A stretch of DNA of 64,000 bases from CAWKDG01 sp963848355 (lineage in GTDB: Bacteria; Actinomycetota; Acidimicrobiia; Acidimicrobiales; UBA8190). The notes beneath the pieces are model-generated. The model ran no database searches and was not told the DNA's origin. It worked only from the letters and a program-made list of their open reading frames with translations. The stretch lies in assembly GCA_963848355.1 (NCBI GenBank), contig CAWKDG010000001.1, positions 744,001 through 808,000 on the forward strand. Direction: 5' to 3'. Below, piece after piece: positions 1 to 8,616 of this stretch. The position numbers and the translations under genes were made by a program. Within the stretch, counting starts at the first letter, position 1. The number at the start of each line of letters is the position of its first letter.

Positions 1-555
1 GACGAAGATGTGGTCCCCCCTGCGGGCGCCGCTGCGCAACACCGGACCGGGGCCGTCGTCGACCACGCCGGCCACGGCCACCGCCACGATCACTTCGGTG
101 GCGTTGGACAGGTCGCCGCCGACGACCCCGCATCCGTGGGCGGCCACCGACTGGGCCACCCCTTCGTAGAGGGTGTCCAGATCGGTCGACGGCGGTCCCG
201 CCACCGCCACCAGGACATGGGTGGCCCGGCCCCCCATGGCGGCGATGTCACTCACGGAGGCGGCCACGGCCCGCCAGCCCAGGTCGTCGAGACCGACGAG
301 GGCCAGGTCGGCGTGGACCCCGGCGATGCTCAGGTCGGTGGTGAGCAGAGTCGGGCCCGGCCGGGATTCGAGGACGGCAGCGTCGTCGCCCATCCACACC
401 TCCCCCGCCGGCGGGCTCGGCAGACGTCGCCGCAACCGTTCGATGAGGGCGAATTCTCCTCCCGCCACCACCGGTGCCGTCACGACGATGGCGCCGCCGC
501 CCGGTTGTCGCAGTGGCGGGCGGAGTTGGGGCAGGCCATGGGGAATGCCTACCAT
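1..555 (-). CDS. thiL: thiamine-monophosphate kinase, N-terminal part (cut by window edge)
   Basis: ThiL phosphorylates thiamine monophosphate to thiamine diphosphate with ATP. Only the N-terminal part is here; the gene runs off the left edge. The reverse-strand translation shows GEFALIERL, then MGDDAAVL (the conserved GDDAA metal/ATP motif), LLTTDLSIAGVHADL, SDIAAMGGRATH and VVGGDLSNA, all in the order found in ThiL. The start is uncertain: the frame is open to an ATG at 555, but family members usually begin a few residues before GEF, so in-frame GTGs at 483 or 471 fit family length better. No clear ribosome binding site supports any of them. It is divergent from pckG, so 556-644 should hold promoters for both. 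Confidence 0.85.
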   Translation of the reverse strand, partial: MVGIPHGLPQLRPPLRQPGGGAIVVTAPVVAGGEFALIERLRRRLPSPPAGEVWMGDDAAVLESRPGPTLLTTDLSIAGVHADLALVGLDDLGWRAVAASVSDIAAMGGRATHVLVAVAGPPSTDLDTLYEGVAQSVAAHGCGVVGGDLSNATEVIVAVAVAGVVDDGPGPVLRSGARRGDHIFV

Positions 556-644
556 TGAGACCACGAAGTGATGCTCCCGGACGGCTCCGTCGTCCGCCCG
601 TCACCGCCATGCCCGTCCGACCCGAGAGAGGTAGCGCTCCGACC

Positions 645-2438
645 ATGCCCCCCACCGCCAACCGCAAGCTGGTCGCCTGGGTCGAGGAGGTCGCCTCCCT
701 CACCACTCCGGACTCGGTGGTCTGGTGCGACGGTTCGAGCGAGGAGTACGACGACCTCTGTCGTCTCCTCGTCGAGAGCGGCACCTTCACCGAGCTGTCG
801 GAGGCCAAGCGTCCCCACTCCTACTGGGCCCGGTCCGACCCCGGCGACGTGGCCCGGGTCGAGGACCGGACCTTCATCTGCTCCAAGGACGAGGCCGACG
901 CCGGTCCCACCAACAACTGGCGCGATCCCGACGAGATGCGGGCCACCTTGACCGACCTCTTCCGGGGTTCGATGCGGGGCCGGACGATGTACGTCGTCCC
1001 CTACTCGATGGGCCCCCTCGGGTCCCCGATCGCCCACATCGGGGTCGAGATCACCGACTCGCCCTACGTGGTCGTCTCGATGAGGATCATGACGCGGATG
1101 GGGTCCAAGGTCCTCGATGTCCTCGGAGCCGACGGAGAGTTCGTGCCCTGCCTGCATTCCGTCGGCGCTCCCCTCGGGGAGGGCGTGGTCGACACCCCCT
1201 GGCCCTGTGACGCCGACAACAAGTACATCGTCCATTTTCCCGAGACCCGCGAGATCTGGTCCTACGGCTCGGGCTACGGGGGCAACGCTCTGCTCGGGAA
1301 GAAGTGCTTCGCCCTGCGCATCGCCTCGGTCATGGCCCGCGACGACATGTGGCTGGCCGAGCACATGCTCATCCTGAAGATCACATCGCCCGAAGGCGAC
1401 GTCCGCTACATCTCGGGCGCGTTCCCCTCGGCCTGCGGCAAGACCAACCTGGCCATGCTCGTCCCCACCATTCCCGGATGGAAGGTCGAGACCGTGGGCG
1501 ACGACATCTGCTGGATGAAGTTCGGCCCCGACGGCCGTCTCTACGCCATCAACCCCGAAGCCGGTTTCTTCGGCGTGGCCCCGGGAACGAGCGACAAGAC
1601 GAACCCCAACGCCATGAAGACACTGGGCGCCAACTGCATCTTCACCAATACCGCCCTCACCCCCGACGGCGACGTCTGGTGGGAGGGCATGACCGACGTC
1701 CCGCCGCCGGTGCTGACCGACTGGCGCGGTCAGGCGTGGACGCCCGAGACGGGCACATCGGCGTCGCACCCGAACGCCCGCTTCACCGTGCCGGCCGAGC
1801 AGAACCCGGCCTGCGCCCCCGAGTGGGAGGACCCCGAGGGCGTCCCCATCTCGGCCGTCCTCTTCGGCGGGCGCCGCCGTTCGGTCGTCCCCCTCGTGAC
1901 CGAGTCCTTCGACTGGGCCCACGGCGTCTTCCTCGGATCGATCATGGCGTCGGAGACGACTGCGGCGGCGGCCGGAGCCGTCGGGAACCTGCGGCGCGAC
2001 CCGTTCGCCATGCTCCCGTTCTGCGGCTACAACATGGCCGACTACTTCGCCCATTGGCTGCGCATCGGCGGCACCGCCGCCGACCCCGCCAACCTGCCCC
2101 GCCTCTACTACGTCAACTGGTTCCGCAAAGACCCTGACGGTCGCTTCCTGTGGCCCGGGTACGGCGAGAACTCACGCGTCCTCGAGTGGATCTTCGAACG
2201 CACGGCGGGACGGGGCGAGGCCGTGGCCACGCCCATCGGCAACGTCCCCGCCCCCGGCGCCATCGACACCGAGGGACTCGACGTCTCCAAGGAGGACATG
2301 CTGGAACTGCTGCGCGTCGACGATGCGGAGTGGCGCGAGGAGGTCCCTCTCATCCGCGCCTTCTACGCCACGTTCGCCGACCACCTCCCCCCGGCCCTGG
2401 CCGACCAGGTCGACGCCCTGGAGCGCCGTCTGTCCTGA
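645..2438 (+). CDS. pckG: phosphoenolpyruvate carboxykinase (GTP)
   Basis: Converts oxaloacetate and GTP to phosphoenolpyruvate, GDP and CO2, linking the TCA cycle to gluconeogenesis. The 597-residue product has the usual length of GTP-type PEPCK. It shows FPSACGKTNLAML (P-loop with the hyper-reactive cysteine near residue 264), GDDICWMKF (metal-binding kinase-2 motif), NPEAGFFGVAPGT, and FGGRRR in the C-terminal half. The frame is open upstream to 474, but the ATG at 645 is chosen because it gives the family N-terminus (NRKLVAWVEEV) and lies after a purine-rich GAGAGAGG. It stands alone on its strand; an AsnC-type small protein follows 75 bp downstream. Confidence 0.96.
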   Translation: MPPTANRKLVAWVEEVASLTTPDSVVWCDGSSEEYDDLCRLLVESGTFTELSEAKRPHSYWARSDPGDVARVEDRTFICSKDEADAGPTNNWRDPDEMRATLTDLFRGSMRGRTMYVVPYSMGPLGSPIAHIGVEITDSPYVVVSMRIMTRMGSKVLDVLGADGEFVPCLHSVGAPLGEGVVDTPWPCDADNKYIVHFPETREIWSYGSGYGGNALLGKKCFALRIASVMARDDMWLAEHMLILKITSPEGDVRYISGAFPSACGKTNLAMLVPTIPGWKVETVGDDICWMKFGPDGRLYAINPEAGFFGVAPGTSDKTNPNAMKTLGANCIFTNTALTPDGDVWWEGMTDVPPPVLTDWRGQAWTPETGTSASHPNARFTVPAEQNPACAPEWEDPEGVPISAVLFGGRRRSVVPLVTESFDWAHGVFLGSIMASETTAAAAGAVGNLRRDPFAMLPFCGYNMADYFAHWLRIGGTAADPANLPRLYYVNWFRKDPDGRFLWPGYGENSRVLEWIFERTAGRGEAVATPIGNVPAPGAIDTEGLDVSKEDMLELLRVDDAEWREEVPLIRAFYATFADHLPPALADQVDALERRLS

Positions 2439-2513
2439 GGCGAACGCGTCGACGGCCAGTACCATGACCGGAGGCTCGATGGTTCGGCAGGGCCCGGACG
2501 ATGAGGAGGGACC

Positions 2514-2750
2514 ATGGCCGTGACGGCGTACGTGCTCATCCAGACCGAGGTCGGCAAGGCCGCGAACGTGGCCCAGCAGGTCGACGCCATCGCCGGTGTG
2601 ATCTCGGCCGAGGATGTCACCGGTCCCTACGACGTGATCGTCCGCGCCGAGGCGCCGTCGGTCGACGACCTCGGCCGTCTGGTCGTGAGTCAGATCCAGC
2701 TCATCGAGGGGATCACGCGCACCGTGACCTGTCCAGTGGTCAACCTCTGA
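2514..2750 (+). CDS. single-domain Lrp/AsnC ligand-binding (RAM) protein
   Basis: The 78-residue protein (AVTAYVLIQTEVGKAANVAQ..., then DVTGPYDVIVRAEA, ending TVTCPVV) matches the alpha/beta RAM ligand-sensing domain of Lrp/AsnC regulators with no helix-turn-helix. Stand-alone members form ring-like oligomers that bind small ligands, often amino acids; what this one senses cannot be read from sequence. A strong GGAGG lies 5 bases before the ATG. Its position right after pckG suggests co-transcription and a metabolic sensing role, but that is inference. Confidence 0.88.
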   Translation: MAVTAYVLIQTEVGKAANVAQQVDAIAGVISAEDVTGPYDVIVRAEAPSVDDLGRLVVSQIQLIEGITRTVTCPVVNL

Positions 2751-2786
2751 AGGTGCGGTGAACCTCGCGCCCGTGGCCGAGTGCCC

Positions 2787-3932
2787 CTACCCGATCGCCT
2801 GGCGCTGACGCAGCGACGCCACCCGGGCGTCGTCGATCCCCCACGCCTTCAGGGCCTCGTCGGTGTCCTGCCCCGCCACCGGGGCCGGACGTTGCACGGC
2901 ACCGGGTGTACGGCTGAAGCGCGGGGCGGGGCCCGGTTGGACGACACCGTCGACCTCGACGAACGTCCCCCGGTGCCGGTTGTGGGGATGCTCGTGGGCC
3001 TCCCACGGTGACAGCACCGGTGCACCGCACCCGTCGGTGCCGGCGAAGATGTCGGTCCACTCCTGGCGTGTCCGCGTGCGGAAGACGGCGGCGAACCGCT
3101 CCTTCATGGCCGGCCACTGGGCACGGTCCATCTGGTCGGGCAGGTCCTCGTCACCGAGGCCCGTGAGGCGGATGAGCTCAGCGTAGAACTGGCGCTCGAT
3201 GGCACCGACGGCGAACCACTTCCCGTCGGACGTCTCGTAGACCTCGTAGAACGGGGCGCCGGTGTCGAGCATGTTCACACCGCGCTCCTCGGACCACAGC
3301 CCGCCCTGGCGGAAGGCGAATGTCATCGTCATGAGGGAGGCGGCGCCGTCGACCATGGCGGCGTCGACCACCTGACCCCGTCCTGAGCGCCGCGCCTCGA
3401 GGAGGGCGGCCACCACCCCGAAAGCCAGCATCATCCCGCCCCCGCCGAAGTCGCCCACCAGGTTGAGGGGGGGCACCGGCCGCTCCCCGGCCCGGCCGAT
3501 CGACCACAAGACGCCGGCCACGGCGATGTAGTTGATGTCGTGCCCCGCGCTCTGGGCCAGGGGGCCGTCCTGGCCCCACCCCGTCATCCGGCCGTAGACG
3601 AGACGGGGGTTGCGCGCCGCGCACTGGTCGGGCCCGATACCGAGCCGCTCCGCCACGCCGGGACGCCACCCCTCGACCAGCGCGTCGGCGCCGGCGATGA
3701 GGTCGAGCACCAGGGCGACGCCCTCGGGGTCCTTCAGGTTGACGGCCACCGAGCGGCGGCTGCGGTTGAGCAGGTCCCAATGGGGCCCGCTCGGAGGCCG
3801 CGGGGCGTCGCCGGCCAGCCGGTCGATGCGCAGGACGTCGGCCCCGGCGTCGGCCAGGAGCATGCACGTATAGGGACCCGGACCGATCCCCGCCAATTCC
3901 ACGACCCGGACACCAACGAGTGGACCTGTCAT
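2787..3932 (-). CDS. CoA-transferase family III, alpha-methylacyl-CoA racemase-like
   Basis: 381 residues of the CaiB/BaiF family. The sequence closely follows alpha-methylacyl-CoA racemases (Mcr/Amacr): GVRVVELAGIGPGP at the N-terminus, then SAGHDINYIAVAG with the catalytic histidine near residue 131 and NLVGDFGGGGM with the catalytic aspartate near 161, the pair known from mycobacterial MCR. This predicts epimerisation of 2-methylacyl-CoA in branched-chain or sterol side-chain breakdown; a CoA-transferase role is less likely. The ATG at 3932 is chosen since the 24 extra residues upstream are not family-like. It is convergent with the AsnC-type gene and divergent from galK. Confidence 0.9.
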   Translation of the reverse strand: MTGPLVGVRVVELAGIGPGPYTCMLLADAGADVLRIDRLAGDAPRPPSGPHWDLLNRSRRSVAVNLKDPEGVALVLDLIAGADALVEGWRPGVAERLGIGPDQCAARNPRLVYGRMTGWGQDGPLAQSAGHDINYIAVAGVLWSIGRAGERPVPPLNLVGDFGGGGMMLAFGVVAALLEARRSGRGQVVDAAMVDGAASLMTMTFAFRQGGLWSEERGVNMLDTGAPFYEVYETSDGKWFAVGAIERQFYAELIRLTGLGDEDLPDQMDRAQWPAMKERFAAVFRTRTRQEWTDIFAGTDGCGAPVLSPWEAHEHPHNRHRGTFVEVDGVVQPGPAPRFSRTPGAVQRPAPVAGQDTDEALKAWGIDDARVASLRQRQAIG

Positions 3933-4030
3933 GGTCGGATGCTGGCCGGTGGCACGCGCGAGGGTCAAGCTTGAGCCTGGGCCGCCCGTCCGCCACCGTG
4001 CCATGCTCTCGCTCCGATGAGAGCGGCACC

Positions 4031-5122
4031 ATGACGGGCGGCAACGGCCACAGCGCCCCCGAACCCGACCCCCGCGGCGCCCAGGAGGGCCCCGCCGTCC
4101 GCGCCTACAGCCCCGGGCGGGTGAACCTCATCGGGGACCACACCGACTACAACGAGGGTCTGGCCCTGCCCATGGCCATCGACCTCGGGACCACCGTGAC
4201 GTACGTGCCCGACGCCGGCTTCCGCGTCTTCATGCGCTCGACGGGAGAGCCCGAACCCACCGACGTCGACGTCCACATTCCCCTCAACCCCGAGGTGCTG
4301 AGCAAGGTCGAACCGCGTTGGGCCCGGTACGTGGCCGCCATCGTCGCCTCCATCCGTCCCCGCCGGGGCGGGCGCGGGGCGGTGGAGACGACCCTTCCTG
4401 TCGGCTCGGGCCTGTCCTCGAGCGCGGCCCTCGAGGTGGCGGTGGCTCTCGCCCTCGGCTTCGAAGCCGAGCCGGTCACCATGGCCAGGCTGTGCCAGCG
4501 GGCCGAGCAGGCGGCCACCGGCGTCCCCACCGGTCTGATGGACCAGCTCACGGTGACGTCGGGACTGGCGGGATCGGCGCTGCTCATCGACTTCGCCGAT
4601 CTCTCCGTGCGCCCGGTCCCCATCCCCGAGGGCGCCGAGATCCTCGTCGTCCACTCGGGCGAGCACCGGTCGCTCGATCGCACCCCCTACGCGGCGCGGC
4701 GGGCCGAATGCGAGGCCGCCGCCTACCGTCTCGGTCCCCTCGGACGGTTGGGGGCCGACGCCATGCTCGGGCTCCCCGACGCCCTCCTGCGCCGGCGCGC
4801 CCGCCATGTCGTCACCGAGTGCGATCGCGTCCGGTGGTGCGCCGCCGCTCTGGGCTCGGGCGATCTGGTCGACGCCGGTCGGCTGATGTCGGCCAGCCAC
4901 GCCAGTCTGTCCGAGGATTTCGACGCCTCCACGCCGGCTCTCGACGCCCTCGTCCACCACCTCCAGGCCGTCCCCGGCGTGTACGGCGCCCGCATGACCG
5001 GCGCCGGCTTCGGGGGCTGCGTCGTCGTCCTGTCGGACCCCGGGGCCGTCGACCTCGTCGCCCTCTCCACCCCCGCCTGGCGCGTCCGACCCTCCGACGG
5101 CGCCCAGGTCCAGGTCCTCTGA
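4031..5122 (+). CDS. galK: galactokinase
   Basis: A GHMP-superfamily kinase that phosphorylates galactose to galactose-1-phosphate with ATP. The galactokinase signature GRVNLIGDHTDYNEG lies near residue 25, the ATP-binding LPVGSGLSSSAALEVA follows, and the C-terminal MTGAGFGGCVV closes the fold; 363 residues is slightly short for the family. The ATG at 4031 leaves a short Ala/Pro-rich lead before the signature. No other Leloir gene (galT) is adjacent, though GalE-like epimerases occur near 59 kb, so it may serve general sugar salvage. The 98 bp before it are shared as a divergent region with the racemase gene. Confidence 0.93.
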   Translation: MTGGNGHSAPEPDPRGAQEGPAVRAYSPGRVNLIGDHTDYNEGLALPMAIDLGTTVTYVPDAGFRVFMRSTGEPEPTDVDVHIPLNPEVLSKVEPRWARYVAAIVASIRPRRGGRGAVETTLPVGSGLSSSAALEVAVALALGFEAEPVTMARLCQRAEQAATGVPTGLMDQLTVTSGLAGSALLIDFADLSVRPVPIPEGAEILVVHSGEHRSLDRTPYAARRAECEAAAYRLGPLGRLGADAMLGLPDALLRRRARHVVTECDRVRWCAAALGSGDLVDAGRLMSASHASLSEDFDASTPALDALVHHLQAVPGVYGARMTGAGFGGCVVVLSDPGAVDLVALSTPAWRVRPSDGAQVQVL

Positions 5123-5135
5123 CCCGTCAGGGCTG

Positions 5136-5185
5136 TTGATCGGAGCTGCTGGAGGAGCGCTCTTGATCAGAGCTGCTGGAGGAGC
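5136..5185. repeat. short direct repeat over the stop codon of the SHOCT gene
   Basis: Two 23-bp copies (5136-5158 and 5163-5185) differ at one base. The right copy encodes the last residues ELLQQL and the stop of the minus-strand SHOCT protein; in the left copy the mismatch turns the stop triplet into CGA. It looks like a local tandem duplication of the gene's 3' end lying after the present stop. Confidence 0.8.
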
Positions 5186-5898
5186 TCGGCCTTCTTCGCC
5201 TCGAATTCGGCTGCGCTCACGATCCCGCGTCGGCGGAGCTCGCCCAGCTGCATGAGCCGGTCGGCCACGGTCGGCGGCGCCGCGGCGGCGCCGGAGGCCG
5301 CAGGGGCCGCCGTCCTCGGGACGGGCGTCGGCACGGGTGGCCCACCGGCGGGCGGGGTGTCGACGTGGGACGGCGCACCGGGCCCGCCCACCGGTCCGAT
5401 GAGGCGGGTGCGGCGGGCGTCGTGGAAGGCCGAGATCTGCTCGGTGACGAGGCTCTGGAAGGCCGCCGGCCGGGGGACGTGCTCGAACACGATGTCGCCG
5501 CTCTCGCCCCCGGTCTCGACCATGAGCTCGCCCGTCCGGCCGAGGCGACCGGGCAGGGACTGGTGGTAGGAGAGCTCGTTGATCCGCTCCAGCCGCAGCT
5601 CGAGGGCGCGTCGGGCGAAGACGCCGGACCGTTGGACGAGCCGCGTGGTCGTGAGGACCAGGGTCGTCGTCACCCACCGCACCGTCCGGCCGGCCAGCCA
5701 CAGAGCGGCCACGGCGAAGACTCCGAGAAGGACGTCGCCGACGCCGGCGGGAACGGGCGAGAAGGCGACGTCGATGCCGACGGCCAGCGCCGCGGCGGCG
5801 ACGGTGGCGACGAGGGGCCAACCGAGGAATGCCCAGTGGGGCCGCAGCTCGACGACGACCTCTTCACCGTCGGTGAGAAGACGGCGGGGGAACGTCAT
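5167..5898 (-). CDS. membrane protein with bacterial PH domain and C-terminal SHOCT motif
   Basis: About 243 residues. The N-terminal part has two adjacent hydrophobic helices (around residues 25-65) followed by a YdbS/YdbT-type bacterial PH domain (VLTTTRLVQRSGVFARRALELRLERINEL). A Pro/Ala/Gly-rich linker leads to a C-terminal SHOCT motif (LMQLGELRRRGIVSAAEFE, AKKAELL), typical of small membrane or stress proteins. The ATG at 5898 (MTFPRRLLTDGEEV) fits the family start better than the longer frame. The molecular role is unknown. It lies downstream of the Ddl-like gene on the same strand, 55 bp away, and may belong to that transcript. Confidence 0.85.
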   Translation of the reverse strand: MTFPRRLLTDGEEVVVELRPHWAFLGWPLVATVAAAALAVGIDVAFSPVPAGVGDVLLGVFAVAALWLAGRTVRWVTTTLVLTTTRLVQRSGVFARRALELRLERINELSYHQSLPGRLGRTGELMVETGGESGDIVFEHVPRPAAFQSLVTEQISAFHDARRTRLIGPVGGPGAPSHVDTPPAGGPPVPTPVPRTAAPAASGAAAAPPTVADRLMQLGELRRRGIVSAAEFEAKKAELLQQL

Positions 5899-5953
5899 CG
5901 GTCGCCAGTCATCGCCCGTCCAGCGTATCCGTGGGTCGGCGACGGGCGGTGCC

Positions 5954-7075
5954 TCAGCCGAGCTTGGCGGCGATCCCCCCGGCACTGCGCAGGACGGCGC
6001 CGTCGGCCCCCTGGACTGTCGGTCGGAAGGCGGGGCGCGACCGCGCCTCGTCGATCATGGCCTCGAGGAGATCGAGGAACGTGACCGGCGGATCCACCCA
6101 GAGATACCGGGCCAGGGAGCCCGGGATGGTGTTGACCTCGTTGACGAACCAGGCGTCGCCGTCGGAGAGAAAGTCGATCCGGGCCACCCCCCGGACGGGA
6201 GCCAGACGGGCGATCTCGGCGGCAGCCGACCGCAGGGCCGCCGTCAGGGCGGCGGGGAGATCGGCCGGGAGTTGGCGGGGGGCGCTGGCCATGCCCTCGC
6301 CGCCGACGTACTTGTCGCGGTAGTCGAGGATCTCCGCCGCCTCGCTCGACCGCAGCGGTCGCTCGACGGCCGACAGCTCCGGCTCGGGCCACAGCCGGGC
6401 GGCGATGTTCAGATCGAAGAGGTCGGGACGGTAGGGCTCGACGACCGCCCCCCGGCGGAGATGGGGGTTGGCGTCGAGACGGGCCACGGCGGTGGCGAGA
6501 TCCTCGACGATGTCGATCCCGAGCGACGAGCCGCCGTAGCGGGGCTTCACGATGTAGGGGCCGGGGAAGCCGAGAGATGTGGTGGCCGGCCCGAGCAGGC
6601 GACGCGGCAGCGCCGGGAGCCCGGCATCGGCCATCAGACCGGCGAAGGCCAGCTTGTCCATGCCCAAGGCGGCGCCCGCCGCCCCCGGACCGGTGTAGGG
6701 GATCCCGGCCAGGTCGAAGGCCGCCTGCAGCGAACCGTCTTCCCCGGGACCCCCGTGGCAGCAGTTGACGGCGACGTCGAGAGGAAGCGTCTTGGCCCGG
6801 CCCAGACGGCCGGCGAGGTCGCTGAAGCCGCCGTCGGCCCCGAGCCCGAACCGGAGGGCGACGGCCCGACGGGGGACACCGTCGAGGAAGTCGGCCGCCT
6901 CCAGCGTGGGCGGCACCCGGAACCAGTCCCCCGTCTTGGACCAGTAGAGGCCGAAGACGTCTCCGTGCGTCCCGATCAGCGTCCGGACTGCCTGGAGACC
7001 GGTCAGGATGCTGACGTCGTGCTCCGGAGAGGGGCCGCCGAAGACGACGCCGATGGTGGCGGGAGCGGGGTGCAA
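5954..7075 (-). CDS. D-alanine--D-alanine ligase-like ATP-grasp protein
   Basis: Predicted to join two D-alanines for the peptidoglycan stem. The 373-residue protein starts IGVVFGGPSPEHDVSI (Ddl N-terminal signature) and has HGGPGEDGSLQ, GIPYTGPG, a MDK, the ATP-grasp KPRYGGSSLGI and the metal-binding FVNEVNTIPG. Several motifs deviate from canonical Ddl, so a relative with another second substrate is possible. The best start is TTG at 7075, five bases after the MurF-like stop; no closer ATG or GTG fits and no ribosome binding site is visible, which suggests translational coupling. Its partner gene makes the next step in stem synthesis. Confidence 0.8.
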   Translation of the reverse strand: MHPAPATIGVVFGGPSPEHDVSILTGLQAVRTLIGTHGDVFGLYWSKTGDWFRVPPTLEAADFLDGVPRRAVALRFGLGADGGFSDLAGRLGRAKTLPLDVAVNCCHGGPGEDGSLQAAFDLAGIPYTGPGAAGAALGMDKLAFAGLMADAGLPALPRRLLGPATTSLGFPGPYIVKPRYGGSSLGIDIVEDLATAVARLDANPHLRRGAVVEPYRPDLFDLNIAARLWPEPELSAVERPLRSSEAAEILDYRDKYVGGEGMASAPRQLPADLPAALTAALRSAAAEIARLAPVRGVARIDFLSDGDAWFVNEVNTIPGSLARYLWVDPPVTFLDLLEAMIDEARSRPAFRPTVQGADGAVLRSAGGIAAKLG

Positions 7076-7080
7076 GGCGC

Positions 7081-8616
7081 CTAAGGGTAGTGGTCGGGAA
7101 GATCGTTCTCGTAGAGGACGATGTCCCCGGGACCGAGATGGTCGCGGACCCAGGCGACCGCCTGATCGCGCCGGGTGACGGCCAGACAGCGGAGGGGGCT
7201 CCCCCCCTGGCCGGCGCCGGCCAGAAGGGCACGCCGGTTCGTCCGGCCCACGACGACCAGATCGTGGGCCACGTCGGCCACGGCCCGGGCGAAGGTGGTG
7301 TTCTCCTCGACCTGCTTGGGCCCGAGCTCGACCATCCCCGGGGTCACCACCACCCGCCGGGCCGACGGCGGCGCCGTGGAGACGAGGGCCCCGAGGGCGG
7401 CCCGGGCGCCGGCCGGATTGGCGTTGTAGGTGTCGTCGAGAACGATGAACCCGCCGGCGCCGACGCTCCGCTCGAGACGGTGCGGCGGCGTGGGGAGGGT
7501 CCCGAGGCGGCGGGCGATCTCCTCGACGGGGACGCCGAGCTCGAGGGCGGCGGCGGCGGCACAGGCCACGTTGCCGGGATGGGCCCCGGCGGCGGCGCGC
7601 CCGGCCTCGGCCCCGGCGACGAAGAGGGTGAGCTCCCGGCCGTCGTCGCGCACGTAGACATCGGCGTCGGGCAGACGGTCCGAGACCCGTCGGACGCGCT
7701 GCCCCCGCCCCTCCCCGGCGTCGGCCACCGCCGCCAGGCGGGGGTCGTCGATGTTGACCACGGCACTGGCCGCCCCGGCCAGGATCTCGGCTTTGGCCGC
7801 CACGATCCGGTCTTCGGACCCGAAACGCTCCAGGTGGACGGGACCGACGGCGGTGATGACGGCGACGTCGGGGACGAGCCAGGAGCAGAGCTCGGCGATC
7901 TCGCCGGGGCCGAAGGTGCCCATCTCGGCCACGAAGACGTCGGTGCCCTCGGTCAGGTTCTCGTTCACGGCCCGGGCCAGGCCGGCGCGGTTGTTGAAGC
8001 TGGCCGGGCTGGCCACCACCGTCTTCGTCCCGCCCACCAGGTGGGCCACGTAGCCCTTGGTCCCCGTCTTCCCGTACGACCCGGTGACGGCCACCACGGT
8101 GGGGGCGACGCGCCGGAGACGTTCCGTGGCCCGGCGGACATGGGTGCGGGCCGCGGCGCGTTCGAACGGCGAGGTGATGGCACACCCGCCGTCGACCAGG
8201 AGGGGGACGGCCACGGCCACCGCCGCCGCGGTGAGAGGTCCGGCGCCGGTGACAGAAGCGACGACGACGACGACGGTGGCGGCGAGGGCGGCGACCACGG
8301 CCGCCAGCGTCGTCGACCGTCTCGTCCAGGCCAGCGGCGACGTCCGTCCCCGCAGGGACAGCCCCCGAGGGCCGGCGGCCGCGACGGCGGCGGTGCCCAG
8401 TCCGGCGGCGGGCCACCACCAGGCCAGGACCACCCCGGCCAGAGCCACCACCCCACCGACGACGCTGACGGCGTCGTGGCCCCACCAACGCCACGCGAAC
8501 CGGGTGACCGCCCCCGGGAGGTAGTGCTCGCGCTGGGCCACCCGTAGCCACCGGAGCCCGGCCAGCACGGCGGCGGCCGAGCAGCCGGCCACGACGGCGG
8601 CGCGCAGGGCCGTCAC
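7081..8616 (-). CDS. MurF-like Mur ligase with N-terminal membrane domain
   Basis: 511 residues. Residues 1-145 hold about four hydrophobic segments (near 5-22, 48-80, 103-122, 126-142) in place of the normal UDP-MurNAc-binding domain of MurF. The Mur ligase core follows: TGSYGKTGTK P-loop near 178-187, FNNRAGL, AEMGTFGPGEI, VGPVHLERFGS and the C-terminal DDTYNANPAG. The central and C-terminal parts are most like MurF, which adds D-Ala-D-Ala to the UDP-MurNAc-tripeptide, but the real substrate is uncertain. The GTG start at 8616 overlaps the upstream hydrolase stop as GTGA, and the Ddl-like gene follows after 5 bp. Confidence 0.85.
   Translation of the reverse strand: MTALRAAVVAGCSAAAVLAGLRWLRVAQREHYLPGAVTRFAWRWWGHDAVSVVGGVVALAGVVLAWWWPAAGLGTAAVAAAGPRGLSLRGRTSPLAWTRRSTTLAAVVAALAATVVVVVASVTGAGPLTAAAVAVAVPLLVDGGCAITSPFERAAARTHVRRATERLRRVAPTVVAVTGSYGKTGTKGYVAHLVGGTKTVVASPASFNNRAGLARAVNENLTEGTDVFVAEMGTFGPGEIAELCSWLVPDVAVITAVGPVHLERFGSEDRIVAAKAEILAGAASAVVNIDDPRLAAVADAGEGRGQRVRRVSDRLPDADVYVRDDGRELTLFVAGAEAGRAAAGAHPGNVACAAAAALELGVPVEEIARRLGTLPTPPHRLERSVGAGGFIVLDDTYNANPAGARAALGALVSTAPPSARRVVVTPGMVELGPKQVEENTTFARAVADVAHDLVVVGRTNRRALLAGAGQGGSPLRCLAVTRRDQAVAWVRDHLGPGDIVLYENDLPDHYP

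Noticed and set aside
3965..5821. 618-codon minus-strand frame over galK
   Set aside because: It overlaps galK and the SHOCT gene; composition is antisense-like, and galK has clear kinase motifs.
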